DNA of 64,000 nt, from NCBI GenBank assembly GCA_024734555.1, contig JANPWX010000129.1:1194548-1258547 (forward strand), given 5' to 3'. This document shows, piece by piece, positions 1 through 12,400 of this stretch. The DNA is from Trochalopteron elliotii. Its lineage: Eukaryota; Chordata; Aves; Passeriformes; Leiothrichidae. Each line of letters starts with the position of its first letter. Positions within the stretch are counted from its first letter, which is position 1. A model generated the notes under the pieces. It saw nothing but the letters and a program-made list of their open reading frames with translations. It ran no database searches and was not told the DNA's origin. The position numbers and the translations under genes were made by a program.

Positions 1-3000
1 AGGAGGTGGGGTGAGGGGGGGACACTAAAATCATTTACTTCACAAAATACTTCAATTTTAGTTTTCTATCCCTCTTTCTTCTGAAATAATGTGCAGCTCC
101 AAGTGTGGAACAGCATAGGTAAAATCAGTATTAATTAGGAATTACATTAAACCACCGAATACCAGAATCATATCATTTTATAATCCAGACTCTCTGATCT
201 TTCCCCCCATCCAAAAAATCCATTCTTTGAGATTTAGCAGGATAATTTCTTAACTTCCATTCTAGAAGCAAAGCAAGCTATAACACTGTGTCTGTTTTGT
301 GATGTTACTCCCACCTTACCACCAGATTTCACCCCGTCAGAGGAACTCTTCACTGCTCCACTTGCTAGACTTAGAAAAAGGATTTGAACACAATTAAAAC
401 AAGAATTCAGGTCTCTTTGCAAGGTATGCATTATAAGATTAATACTTAATAATCCTGTCAGCATTTATTTAAGCTAAGCCATTGGAGCAGAAATTTACAG
501 TCATTTTAGCTGCCTGTTGCTGCAAACACACGTTTCTCTAAATCAAGGGAAACAATGAGGCCTGTGACTGCTTACCTCTAGCAGGTGTTACCCTACGTGA
601 ATAGCCAAACCCAGAATTAAGGCACAGCCATAGCATGTATCAATACAGCAATAAAACCCTCAAAAACCAGCAATTAATTATTTCCTCTCTGTCAACCTTT
701 CAGCAGCTTTGCCATTATATTATCCACACACATTTGGGATAGGAAGCATTTATTCGTTGTTTGCTCAGAGAACAGAAAAAAGGATTCTTTTGTTTGCTCT
801 CTGAAGTAAGACATCATAGCTTAAGTTAAACTTCTTCAGCACAAGGTTAGCAGGCTCAGGAGACCTCATACAAGGAAACAGGCTTTTTTCACACTCTTTG
901 GACAAGAGGAGAGAAAACGAGGGAAAAATGTATTTTAATAGGGCCACACTTACTAACCCCTCACAAACAACTGGCTGAAATACCAGTATCACAATACAAA
1001 ACCAAGTGACTCTCCCTGACAGAGTTAAAGCATAAAAACAAAGCCTCTGAAGGGCTGAACATTCTCCTTTTACTTTAAAACAGACCTAAAAAAGGTAAGA
1101 CAGACTGACCCACCTGCCCCTAAGAACACACTGCTATCCTCCATCCTCTGGCAGGGGAAGGCAAGGCATCTTCCATAGGTGCCATGCATAGTTACATAGT
1201 TGCTGGTTAAAGGAAGCCCACCTACATCCTCCGGGGCTCTGGATGATGTTTCCCTGGGGAGTTGGCTGCACTTTGTGTCACTGCTCAAACCGGTGGAAGT
1301 AGGGTAAAAGCAGATGGAAAATGCCACCTTCTTTGGGGGGAGGTTATTTTCCACCCATATTGCCATTAAAAAGTCCATGTAAGAGGGAAAACCAGCAAAG
1401 AAAGGCATTTTTGCAAGGTTTTCCCTGGATTTCTATGGCCTCAGTCGCCTTTGCTGATATGCCACAGCCCCATGGTTTTTAACATGATCAGTTTAACTTG
1501 CCTCCCAGAAGAGGAAGAGAAAATGCTCTGAGTTCATTTAGTGGGTAGAACTGTGCATCTTATTCTCCTGCACCTTCTACACAGAAGTGTTTGAAAGAAT
1601 ATCAGCAGGAAGAAGTAAGAGACAAAAAAAAAAAACAAAAAAAAAAAAAAAAAAAAAAAAAAAAGTGTGTAATAGTCAAGAATAAAAAAATTATATTCCT
1701 CTGACCTTCTAACATTAATGGAATGCCAGGACACCTTTTAAGTGCATAGCAAACATTATCAAATGGAAGAGGACATCAAGGAAAATGGGGATTTGAATGA
1801 ATAAATGCAGAACTGAGAACACGAGTTACCAGCTGTGCTGTGCACATCTGGGACAATCTCAATCAGACCAGATTCATGTATTGTCACAGAACTGAAGGCT
1901 GATCTCTGCTATCACAAAGGTTTCTGAATAGATTTCCAAGCAAAGAGAGGAAGAAGAAGAGTTCAGGGTTCCTGGTACAGTTTCCCAGCATGGCTTATGT
2001 ACTGAATTAAATAAAATGCATTTTCACATCCCATTTAACTGAGTGTATCCAAACATGGCAACCCTAACCCTAACTAGTGAAAGGACTTTGAGCAACCAAA
2101 CTACTGCATTTTTTTTTGCCAGGTGCTGAGGTAAATGTTTGCTGTTCAAAATAAGGATTTACTTACTCCCTGTTATGTTACCAGTCTTCAAACTGCTACT
2201 TAAAACCCAAAAAAATATGGCTCTGAGACCCATCTGTTGTTGCTACAAGTGGAGTTCTTGAAATGTTTGTGTGTATCACTGATGGATTTATTCTGCAGCT
2301 TTGACACCATCATAGCCTTTTGTTCTGTAACTCATAGACCATTTTGGGCTCTCTGAAGCTTCCATGGTAAGGCAGCTGCCACATTTGCCAGTGAGAAAAG
2401 CTGTAAATCTCAGTAAGCCCCCCTTTGACTGATGAAGGTGTTGAAGATTATCTTGCTGTGATTTGCAATGGCTCAGTGACTCCTTAGCAGCTTTGAAACA
2501 AACCTCATCTCTAGAGAATTTCTGTTACAGTCCTGCAATAGATGAGCATTAAGGAGGTGCTGCCATCTCTGCAAGCCGCCTCTGCTGCTTTCCTATAGCC
2601 CTGTGTGTTCCCCAGCTGCAAATTCCAGCATGGCATTCTGTCCCAAAGGGACACATACCATCAGTATGAATACTGAACTCCATGTAACCTTCCATTTCCC
2701 AGCTTAGGTTTCTATTTTAATTAAGTCGCCAGCTTTGTGCTTAAAAAAGCCTCTATGTATATTTGTATGTATATTTTTATATATATATTTGATATACTGG
2801 CTTTTTTTGACCTTTTACACCAGGTATCCATCTATTACATTCTTTATAAATTCTTTTCATATATGTTTCCATGCTGCCCATGCTATGACTTCTTACATGG
2901 GCTCTCTGCCTTCACAAATGCTCACTCTGAAGCTTTCCCAGCAGATGAGACCTATTTTAACACCTGCTTCAGTCACCTCTCAGTTAAGGCTGACTTATAT

Positions 3001-4649
3001 TTGCACTGTATAAAACAGCGCCCTTATTTTAACTCTATCCTTCAAAGAACAGCCTCTCTCAGATCATTGAGACCTGAATAATAGTGTGATGATTAGTAGA
3101 TATGGTACTAGTATGGTCTCACTTTCATCCAGAAGAGTAAATAGAGCTAGCTGTTGAGGAAAAGAAGAATTCCAGTGGGAAAGAAAGACAACTGTTGTGG
3201 CATTTTTCACAGGAAACACCATGTTCAGAAATAGAAGCTGCACGCATCTTGGGGAGTTTTTAAGTTTTGTGACATGCTGCAACACAAGGGGTTAGCAGGC
3301 AGAAAAGCCAAGTGAGCTGGGTGAATATGCAGAGAAATCTGGCTAAGGAGAACAAACAGAGCTGGATTACTAGGCCAGTGGAAGGGATGCTGATCCCCAC
3401 ACAACTGGCAGCAATAAAGAGAGAAATGCTTAAAAAAATTGTCTTTAGCTTAAGGATTCAGTAGCTTGCCAGACTGTGAAATATAGGGAAGGTATCTCCC
3501 TGGCTTCTGGTGATCTAACCTTCGTACCAGTGTCCTGTTCTTGAGGATTCCCTGCTGGAGTCACCTACTCTGCCTGTACACCTTAGCATGGTAATCCAGC
3601 AAGTGTGTGTTTCTGAGTTCCTTGAAGAAATCAGAGAGATCATCTCCAGAGAAATATGAATTCCCATTCTTCCATTTATTATATAGCCACATTAAACGCA
3701 GCAGGTATCTTCTGATCAATCTTCATATGGTACCTACTTTTTTTCTTTTTTTCGGGGAGAATCACAACAAACCCAGCATGTGGAATGGTACAGGAGCTCA
3801 TGCAGCCACAAAACCTTACTGTCACCCACCAGTCTGCAACCTGGAATGTGCTGGGGGCAGCAGAAAGGAAAATGTGAGGAGCTGAGGAAAACTGGAGCTC
3901 CCCTCTGCAGGGAAGGACAAGTCTGGTTTTCCATGTCAGCAGCCTAAGGGGAGCCTGCTTTCAGCCTTTGCATGGATTTTGGTCCCTTTCCTTCCAACCT
4001 TCACTGCTTGAAATGGGGCTGGCCTAGCTGCTTCTCTGAGGAGTGTTTTCTGTTAAGCAGCTCTCTACAGGCTTCTGAGTCAATGGAGGTGACGTGCAAA
4101 ACCAAAGAAGACAATTTAGAAAATAGGATACCTAGAAATATAATATCTTAAAGAAATCTACACCATGAAAATAACTGCAAATTAAATGAAAGTACTTGGG
4201 GTTTTGGTGGCACTACTGTTCTTGTAAATGGAAAAAGTACAATATTTTCAGTTTATTACTACTGTGGTCAAACCCAGCAGCATCCAGAAAGCAAATGCTT
4301 CCAATGATGATCTAACAAAATATAACAAATGACCATAAAAAAGATCTACATGGCCCTTCTAATTCAAATTCCAAGCCACAATGAAACAGGAAAACTGAGT
4401 TCAGATCAAGTTTCAGCATGTCTCTTCTGTCCCTACATCTGTCTGCCCACTTAGAATGTCAAAAAAAAAAAAAAAAAAAAAAGAAAAAAGCCAACAAAAT
4501 CTCAACAATATATAATCTAATATTTTTAATTTTATGTACAGGAATATAACATTATGACAACTTTGTACATGAAATACATACAGTAATTAAACATGAAAAT
4601 CAGCTAGGTAAGAATTTACATTAGCAATGAAACTGCTTCATGTGCAGCC
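1..4649. other. Sequence downstream of NDNF, no gene recognised
   Basis: AT-rich non-coding sequence containing only short random reading frames. It holds two A-rich tracts (1624-1664 and 4461-4489). No exon of the expected next gene in the human order (PRDM5) was recognised. A longer NDNF 3' UTR might reach to about 4230. Confidence 0.6.
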
Positions 4650-5177
4650 CAGGTAATACTTAGTTTAGATCTGTATTTTATTGGGGGAAGATTTTAATAG
4701 TTTACAATCATAGAAACATAAACATTTAAAACAAGACTCTATAAAATAATTTACAGAAACCCTACCATCTACACTGAGAGAAAGGGCGTATGTCTGCGAG
4801 TTGTGTGTGAGTAACAAGGTGGACAAATGATGTATCTCAGCCTTTTAAAATATAAAATAATTTAGAAGCAGTTCATGCAATATGGAAGCAAAGGCGTGCC
4901 AGTTCCTCCGAGGTTTTCTGCTACCTTGGACATCTACTGAGCATCACATGTGGGTCACTGGACACATGATAACACCGCTGACAGGCGCTACCAGACAGCA
5001 CCAGCCTCAGTTCCTCCAGACAACGACTTATGTAAACATAAATATACAAGTTGATATCTTTTCTACACAGTACAAATACAGGTCACAACTTCTCAGCTGT
5101 GCAAGTAGTCAATCCGTATACTTGGAAGCAGGATAATGCTCAGTCTGGAGTTCCCTGTGTTCCTCTGTCCAAGGCCA
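4650..5177 (-). other. NDNF: NDNF 3' untranslated region (candidate)
   Basis: Minus-strand, AT-rich sequence follows the stop codon. The first AATAAA hexamer in the sense direction is at 4682-4677, giving a UTR of roughly 0.5 kb. Another AATAAA at 4257-4252 could give a longer form of about 0.95 kb. Which one is used cannot be told from sequence alone; the boundary given here is approximate. Confidence 0.55.
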
Positions 5178-6568
5178 CTAACAGAACTTCCTTGTTTTCA
5201 CCAGTTTGCTCTGGTATTTCACCGAGTGCCCGCCGTGCCCTATCACATAAACATCCAGCAGGTAGGACTTGCCAGGCTGCAGGCCTCTGATTGTCTCTGT
5301 GGTCACTGCTTTCTGGATGTTCTGGCTATGGAAGTATTTACAGAGAACCTTATCCGACTTCTTCCTCGTGTCTGGACCCAAGCACTGGTTCTGCTCTCTT
5401 TTCTTCTGCTCTTCATTGTAATTGTCATCCACTTCCCTCTTGTAGATGCAGAATTTGTTCCTCTCCTGCGTCCCCAGCCACGCCACCGTGACCGAGGAGC
5501 ACGTGCGGAGCTTGTCGAAGGCTTTGATCCGCGTGTCTTCGGGAAGGGAAGGGAAGGACTGCTTGTTGGGCCTCGTTGTAGCCAGTACCTTCAGCATGGA
5601 GGCGCCTTTCTTGCTGCCCTTCAGCCTAATCAGGTACTTTGCTTTTGCTTTGCCTCGGAGCTGGAACTGCCGCACGCCCTCCACGCTTTGAGACAAGAGA
5701 AGTTTCCCATCCCTCCTAACCTGGATCTGAACAGCGTCCAGGCAGGAGTGAATGGAAAAGGTGACTTTTTGGTGAGATGAAACAGGGGCAAAACGTAGAA
5801 ATTTGGCTCCCTTTCTTTTGATGAACACATCTGTAACTTTGCCATCCTTCAGCTCGATTGTTTTCTGCTTGGCCTCCTCCTTGGTCCTGGCAAAGGTGCC
5901 GACATAGGCAGTGCTCATGTTGGTGTTGGTGTTCACTGCAAACATGTCAAAGTAGTACTGCGTGTCTGGCTTCAGGTCAGACACGGTGAAGATGTTCTTG
6001 TTCCCAATACAAACTCTGTGCAGGTCAACTCGCGGCTTTGGGGATGTTTGCCGCCCAAACTTGGACGATTTTAGGAAACCACGTTCTTTGCCAGAGTTGC
6101 TGTCTGCAGGGAAGCCAAAATGGGCAAAGTCAAAAGGACTGAAATCCAGGCCTGGCTTTGGAGCCATCATGAAGGCGTCGTCAGAGCTGAGCTTGGCTTC
6201 GACAGCACAGAGGCTTTTGAAGTTGTGCTCTTTGTTGATGACTATGCAATACTGGATGGGCTGTCTCAGTAAGGAGGCCGTGGGGCTGGGTTTCCACGCC
6301 AGCGTCACCGTTGTGCGTCCCAGAGAGGTGACATCGATTCTGGGGTCGTAAGGTAACTCAGGATAAGGCTGGTCCGACTCCGGGGTGGTGGTTGCATACA
6401 CCTTAAAGTGGGTGTCCTTCTCTGTCGACAGCAGATCCAGCTGGTACAGCCCAGATGGGGAGCTAGAGGACACGAAGTACTCCACATCGTTGCCTTTGTA
6501 GGAGAAGAGCTCCGTGCCTTCCTCGTTGGTAATCTGCTGTTTCTGTTGCTCAAGGGGCTCTGGGTCAC
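5178..6568 (-). CDS. NDNF: NDNF exon 4: FN3 domains and stop
   Basis: This 1391-nt terminal coding exon starts after ttgcag|GTGACCC. It encodes residues about 104-566 without interruption and ends in TAG at 5180-5178. It carries both fibronectin-III domains. The first begins near PYDPRIDVTSLGRTTVTLAW and the second near LPEDTRIKAFDKLRTCSS; each has the hydrophobic/Trp core typical of the fold. The C-terminus IGHGGHSVKYQSKLVKTRKF-C is the family signature. Conserved cysteines include those in CLDAVQIQV, RTCSS, KFCIYK, NQCLG and VLCKYF. Several plus-strand reading frames across this interval are only shadows of this exon. Confidence 0.97.
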
Positions 6569-8611
6569 CTGCAATACAAGCAAAAGAAAACATTTGTACA
6601 GACACTCTCTGAAAATGCGAAAAAACAGAGCTCTAACAGGCACATTTTACTACATAAAATACAAATGTGAGATGGAAAAGGAAGGTTTTGTTGTCTGAGC
6701 AAGATGTAATTGATGAACACTTCTGTCAAATCAGAGAGGAAAATTGGGTTGGCACTCAGGTTAAACCCAAACTCAATAGAAATTCCACCTGATCAGTGTT
6801 AATAGAGTCTCATGAATGGTAGCTAACACCTTCCACTGGACTGTTAGGCATCCCACTTGGAGCTGCCATGCAGTTTTCCCTAGAGGAAATAGACTCTTCA
6901 CCTGCCTGTTCCTGGATGTGGACCCTTGGCTTTGGCTGTCTGAGTCACACTAAAATTTTGTTGCTACACACAGTGGGGACCAGAGGTGTGTCTGCCATAC
7001 CATGTGGTGTGTGTGACAGCTCAGCACATGTGTCAGAGGGTCTGGCAGCCCTTTTCTCTCCTGAGCAGCAGCTACACGGCTCCGTGTCTGGAGATGAGCC
7101 CCTCCAAGGGGTGAGCCCAGTCCTGCTGCAATGCCAGCCCTGTCTTTTCAATTCTTATCTTGTGTAAACACTTCACAGCAAAGCCCCCATCACTCTGGGT
7201 GAACAGTTTGCTCTGGCAGCATCCAGACCTCTGTGACTGTAACCTTGGCTTTTACTTCTTTGTAGCCCTTTTCCTTTCCACGTTGCTCCCTGTTGTCAGT
7301 CTCCTGCACTGGAAGGCCAAAACAGCAGATCATAAAGACAGGCCTGCTGTGAGACTCAGTGTCTGAGGAACCTTAAATCCAGAAGAAGAGCAGGTAAGGG
7401 GACAGGGGAAGTCACTGATGGTTCCTTACCTGATCCTTCCCCACTGGCTTCCTCTGGGAGCTCCTGCACACTCAGTTTCCACTCCAGAGGGGCATCGCAC
7501 GGTGTCACTGTCACTGCTAAGGGAGTGTTGTCCTCTTCAACCACGAAGAAATACCTAGAGGGAGGTTAACAGACCCACATGTCAGGAACTCCTGATGCCA
7601 GCCAACTGGCAGGGATTGACTTGACACAATCAGGGATGGTCCTGGTGGGGCCACAGAGTCAAAAGTGTTCCCAGCAGGCAGAGGGAGCATGGAAAGGCTG
7701 GTGGGCCAGAGCTAAGGGAAACGGGATCTCTCTTGGAACTTAGGGATATGCTCTTCCAAGCAGGACACACATTTTATATTGTATCCAGGTAAGCACAATA
7801 GAGATACACCCACCCAGCTGCCCTCCCACACCCCTCCAGACACTACACATCACCTATTGTAAAGTGTTCCTCACCAAAGAAGGCTAGAGGAGGAATGTGA
7901 TAATGAGGCAATGCAGATCTTCCCTGAACTTTCTGGAGTCTCAGGCTCTTCCCCAGTCTAACCCTCAGTATTTTCTGACCCATAGGGTGGAGTTTGGGAA
8001 GTGGGGAGTTCAGACCAGGCTGCCTAACGCTGCTTCTTTAAAGCACAGTAGGGAGCAATGAAGAGGAACAAGTGTGGTGGATCAAACCTGTAGTTTCTAA
8101 TTTCCTTCCCGCTCCCTTTGCCTTCAGACATGGTTAGTGGCCCCACTTCAGGGAAATTCTGCAGTCTGGGGGAGCTCAGGGCTTATCCCAGAAATCAAAT
8201 AAATTGGACAGACCCTCATCTGGGGAGGCCGGATTGGAATGGAGGCTCACAAATTTACTTCACCAAACAGAACAGTGGCATTTGTATTTTTCTGGTTGGG
8301 ATCCAGTTTTTATCTCAAAGCAGCCAGCAACCACAACTAGTGTCTTCAAAGTTGGCCTTCCTCTTGCCCAGGCCAGACAGAATAATTTAGAAGAGTTTAG
8401 AATAATTTAGAAGCAGGCAAAACTACCTTTTGGGGGTGTCTCGGAAGAGGTAGCTGCTGATTTCGGCTCCGTCGGGGATGACTGAGGAGTCGTGGAAAAG
8501 CGCCTTGTCCCGGATCTGCAGCTGGAAGAGCTCCTCATCCCTGGTGGGAAACTTCTGGGGCCTGGAGCCGAGCGGCAGCAGCAGCAGCAGCAGGAGGGGC
8601 AGCAGGAGCAT
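5178..8611 (-). CDS. NDNF: NDNF, neuron-derived neurotrophic factor (complete coding region, three exons)
   Basis: Coding exons 8427-8611, 7430-7554 and 5178-6568 join in frame to 566 residues plus a TAG stop. The human protein is 568 residues as I recall it. Seen: a Leu-rich signal peptide (about residues 1-19), a conserved N-terminal region, a first fibronectin-III domain (about 175-332) and a second one (about 445-561) ending in the basic tail KTRKFC. An N-glycosylation sequon NMS lies near residue 320. Known for the family: NDNF is a secreted glycoprotein that promotes neuron survival, migration and neurite growth; in humans it is linked to congenital hypogonadotropic hypogonadism. All splice sites are GT-AG; both internal introns are short (about 0.87 kb). 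Identity is very secure, because long stretches match the vertebrate orthologue almost residue for residue. The neighbour TNIP3 lies upstream on the same strand, as in human. Confidence 0.97.
7430..7554 (-). CDS. NDNF: NDNF exon 3
   Basis: This 125-nt exon lies between acceptor ccctctag|GTATTTC and donor GGATCAG|GTAAGG. Joined to exon 2 it completes an Arg codon and reads RYFFVVEEDNTPLAVTVTPC followed by DAPLEWKLSVQELPEEASGE, the strongly conserved region before the FN3 domains. The last base begins a Gly codon completed by exon 4. The phase agrees on both sides, so there is no frameshift. Confidence 0.95.
8381..8416. repeat. 20-bp tandem duplication next to the NDNF exon 2 donor
   Basis: The unit AATAATTTAGAAGAGTTTAG occurs at 8381-8400, and its first 13 bases recur at 8401-8413. 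The copies sit about 10 bases inside the intron from the exon 2 donor (last exon base 8427). Confidence 0.85.
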
Positions 8612-8612
8612 C
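8427..8612 (-). CDS. NDNF: NDNF exon 2: start codon and signal peptide
   Basis: The ATG is at 8611-8609, one base inside an acceptor (tgcag|gATG), so exon 1 must be wholly non-coding, as in the human gene. The exon encodes 61 residues plus two bases of an Arg codon. The first 19 residues, MLLLPLLLLLLLPLGSRPQ, are a signal peptide built from a run of CTG/CTC leucine codons. The conserved mature N-terminus follows (DEELFQLQIRDKALFHDSS, then PDGAEISSYLFRDTPKR). The donor is AAAAG|GTAGTT. This start was chosen because it is the only ATG giving a signal peptide at the expected place. Confidence 0.95.
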
Positions 8613-9214
8613 CTGCAGCAACGACAGGGAGTCCCACCTCAGGAGGGGCACCACGTGCAGCTTGGCTGTGCTGGAACGTGGGCGCTCCTACATCACCCCT
8701 GACGTGCACGTTGTGTTTGGCAGGCACCTTCATTGCCCCACAAACGCCAGGAGAACTCGCTGTAAGGACTGAGCTGGCACTGTCACAGTGCTTGGACAAA
8801 GGGTGTCACCAAGAGTTTCCCATCACCAAGAGACTGAAGCAAGCCCTGGCTTCAGACTGGAATCACTAGCAAAGAGCAAAAGCTTTCCACATGCTTTGGT
8901 GAGTTACACTTTGATGTTTTGCCATAGCAGAAACAGAGCCCGCTGGCCTTGGGAGCTACAGTAAGCACAGAGCAGATGGAGGGTACATCAGCTCTGCTTC
9001 CCCTAGGAGATTTTGGTTGGGCTTCCAACAATCCTCTGGAAAGTAAATATTTCCAGTGAAACTGTTCTTTACAAAAATAGCCAATTAGGAAAACATGTGA
9101 TACAAACCCACACGTATTCAAAGCACATTGGTATTAGCATGCAATTCAGCAGGGTTTAATCCTCAAGCCTGATGGGAATTGCAAAACACAAAAGCAGAGA
9201 ATCCTTTACAAATT

Positions 9215-9256
9215 AGGCATAATAATTCATAATCTCAGCCCTTCATTATTATGCCT
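9215..9256. repeat. Perfect 12-bp inverted repeat with 18-nt spacer
   Basis: AGGCATAATAAT at 9215-9226 is the exact reverse complement of ATTATTATGCCT at 9245-9256. It lies in an AT-rich, non-repetitive part of NDNF intron 1. Confidence 0.85.
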
Positions 9257-9442
9257 GTAACTAGGTCAGAAATTACTACCTTAACGTGTACAGTGGGACA
9301 GGCTAGAAATCTTTCAGTACTGTAGGTGATCTCATTATATAATGGCTCTGGGGTGGGCAGGGGAAAGGGGAAACAGCCCATTGCTGGAACAAGTATGACA
9401 AGTTTAAATTGTTAAATGACAACCATTTTTAATTAGGAGGGT

Positions 9443-9497
9443 AAAAAAAAAAAAGAAAAAAAAAAAGAAAAAAAGAAAGAAAGAAAGAAAAAAAAAG
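9443..9497. repeat. A-rich/(AAAG)n low-complexity tract
   Basis: About 55 bases of A runs broken by single G, including three or four AAAG units, inside NDNF intron 1. Confidence 0.9.
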
Positions 9498-12400
9498 ACG
9501 TTTAGGACATTTAGGCCATTACCTAAACCGTGTTAGCACTGATTTTGGAGAGAGACATGGTAAAAAGCTGAGCTGGCAGGAACAGTTTTATCTTGTCCCT
9601 TGGCTGAGTGTACAGTCATGCACTGCTCTGGGTACTGTACTGTGAAGTAACTACTACTTTATAGCAAACTCTTTCTTTTACCTTTAAGGTCAGATCTGCT
9701 GCTGAGATAGTTCTTTTTCCTACCACCCCTAATATTTTATGCAAAAATAGCAAACATGAAGCTCCTTGAGAAGTGGCACACTGTGGTCCAAGCCAACTGC
9801 TCTTCCTAAATCCCTCTCCCTGCTGCCTCCAGCTCCCCTTCTGCCTGTGCTGCTCTCAGGACAGCTAAACACAGCCACCCACATGCTGCACAACAGGCCT
9901 TCTGACACCAGCAAGGCCGTGGAGGCCTCATTTTGCTTCCTCTGCCTCTGACATTGTTATTTAATCGTTCCTTCCACCAGCAAGCAGGTCCCCCCCACTC
10001 ACCCTCTCTGCTCTCCCCCAATATCAGCTTATTGCCTCCCCCTTCCTACTGTTTTCTCCAACTCCTGCTGTCCAGCTCAGTTCCTTCATCTATTTTCCCA
10101 CTGAAGCTGGTAATGGGAGAGGGAAAACACATGGCAAACTCAGCAGTTCCCACAAGGCAGGAGTGACGTGTACTGAGCACTCCCTCACAGGATGCAATTT
10201 TAGCTCTCAAGTGGTGTGCTCTGTTATCATTTGGGGTGGTTTAATGACAGGTTAATGCAGTGCTCTGCCCTACAGAAAGGAAAGGAGTCCAGGGCTTTAC
10301 CTAACACATGCAATTGCTACCTACAGGTAAATCCTGATTTAACTTTCCCACCCTTTGTCAAAATCTATCCCAACCAGGTCCTGAGTTAGCTTTTGATGAC
10401 AGTGGATATAGTTCCTCAAATTCAGACTGAAGTGTTGACTCTTACCAGCAAAGTTAAAGACATTTGACCTTTTGGAGCAAAGATCATAAGTCAAAATACT
10501 TGCTGGCTTGAGTCACCGAAGCCAGCAGAAAGCTCCCCTCACACAAAGCAGGATGGGTTTCGTGTGCTCTAACATGCTGTTTATTGATTTTTCAAGTATT
10601 ATTGTTGGCCAACAGGGATGAAATTCCTTCCAACTTAATCACAACAGTTACAGCAGATTATTTGGTTAGGTAGGAAACTCTGACACTTTCTGCAGACAGC
10701 ATCCTCCACATGAACCCCCTGAAACTACAATCCTGTATATTCCCATAGTCAGTTCCACTGCAATGTAACCTCTACTAAAATAAACCATTTTGATTATAGG
10801 CTAAGCCTCACTTCTTAAATAATTTCACTAGCTAATGCACTTTAAAAACTCCCATAAACAGTGTTTCTGCCCCCTCTTAACAGCTACAGAGCAGTGACAA
10901 GGTACAGATTTGTCTACAATTTCTTTTTCTAAATGCTTCTAAAAAGCATTTCAACTTAAAAATAACTCCAAAAAGACACTCTAAATTTAGTTCTGTGATC
11001 CCTGCCTGTCCCACACATGAAATACCTTGCAAAGTTGTCAGCTGTTACTGAAAAGGGAAACTTTTATAATCTCTGTTCTTTGACAAATTAATAGAATTTT
11101 GAGTTCTTTCATTTTCACGTATCTAAACTCAGAGGCTTAAAATGGGCCCAGTTTTCATGCACAGTATTTGCTAAAGTGGGACAACAGCAAAGAGGCATCC
11201 AAACCTCGTTCACAGTTTTTGGAAGCTGTGCTGTCAGTGTTACACCACCCTTTCACAGCAGTTAATAAACAGATTTTAGTTTTTGCAGGGCAATCATTGT
11301 AATTTGGCAGGGTTTCAAGCTAAATCCTCTATAGACTGCTCGTGCACAACACCAAGAGCAAATCAAAAAGCCCATTTATTCATCCCATGTTTGTTTCTGG
11401 GCAAGCTCACCAGTGACCTTGACAGAGCCCCTCAGAAAATGCCCTGGCTAGATGTGAGCCTGAGAATTTGTGCTCTGCCACCCAGCCCTCAGAAACTCCC
11501 AACAAACCGTTTTCTTGTCTTGCATTTGTTTTTAGAAGCCAGGTACAAGCTGAGGCCTAAGCACTGCACTGCTAAGCCACACAAATTACATGAAATACGT
11601 TGTATGATTTTTTTGTTCTCTAGGCTGTGCCGCCTCCTTAAATGTCTTTTATTCCGTTTTCTACAAGTTTGTCTTGTTTTCTTTTCTTTTAAAATCTGAG
11701 TCAATATTTTATTGATATACTCCTGCTGACTGGAGGGATTTGCCTGCTGTTTATCACTGAATTTAAGAGAGTGCCAAAATAAACAGTCCTAAGTGAAATA
11801 ATAAGCACCCTTTTCCTTCTCCGGGATTGCAAAAGTGCCCTCTAATGGCCCATCCGCACCTCTCACTTCTTCCCCAAACTGTCTCAACTGAGCCTTAAAG
11901 CCAGAGGGAAAAGTCCTGCTGGCTGACCGACTTTGGGAGTCGGACCGGGCACGGAGCACCCGGCGTGTCCCATCTCCTCCCAGGCAGGGTTGCTCCCAGG
12001 GGACAAGGCCACTCAGTTTCTCCTGCCAGGCACCAGGACACCGAACCCCAGCGGGCTGAGGGATGCCAGGGTAGGTGGCCAGGGTTTCCTTGGGTTTGGG
12101 GCTGGAATGCGGCAGTGCCGTCCCCAGGTGAGCAGCTCCCAGGCTACACAAACACTCCCGTAGCCAGAGCCACACCTCGGGAGAGGTTTGCTCAATGAAC
12201 CCAGCTGTATTTACCTACAAAGATCAACAGAAGAAAATTACATGCTGTACATTGGAGAGGGAGATACACGACTTTAAACACTTCAAAATTCACCACCTTG
12301 CCAGAGGCTTGGGGCTTTTCCCTTCTTTCACAAAGTATAAATAACCATCTTATAAATGGCATTTTATACACTTGAGCTATAAGCACATACATGAAAACAA

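Noticed and set aside
2063..2078. CCCTAA-type telomere-like repeat
   Set aside because: Only about two and a half units; too short to be an interstitial telomere.
4461..4489. A run near the 3' side of NDNF as a possible processed-pseudogene tail
   Set aside because: No retrocopy-like sequence precedes it, and A runs of this kind are scattered through the window.
1..4649. Exons of PRDM5, the expected next gene
   Set aside because: No zinc-finger or PR-domain coding sequence was seen on either strand.
5136..5780. 214-codon plus-strand open frame, with further plus-strand frames up to 6351
   Set aside because: They lie on the opposite strand of NDNF exon 4 and are by-products of its conserved coding sequence.
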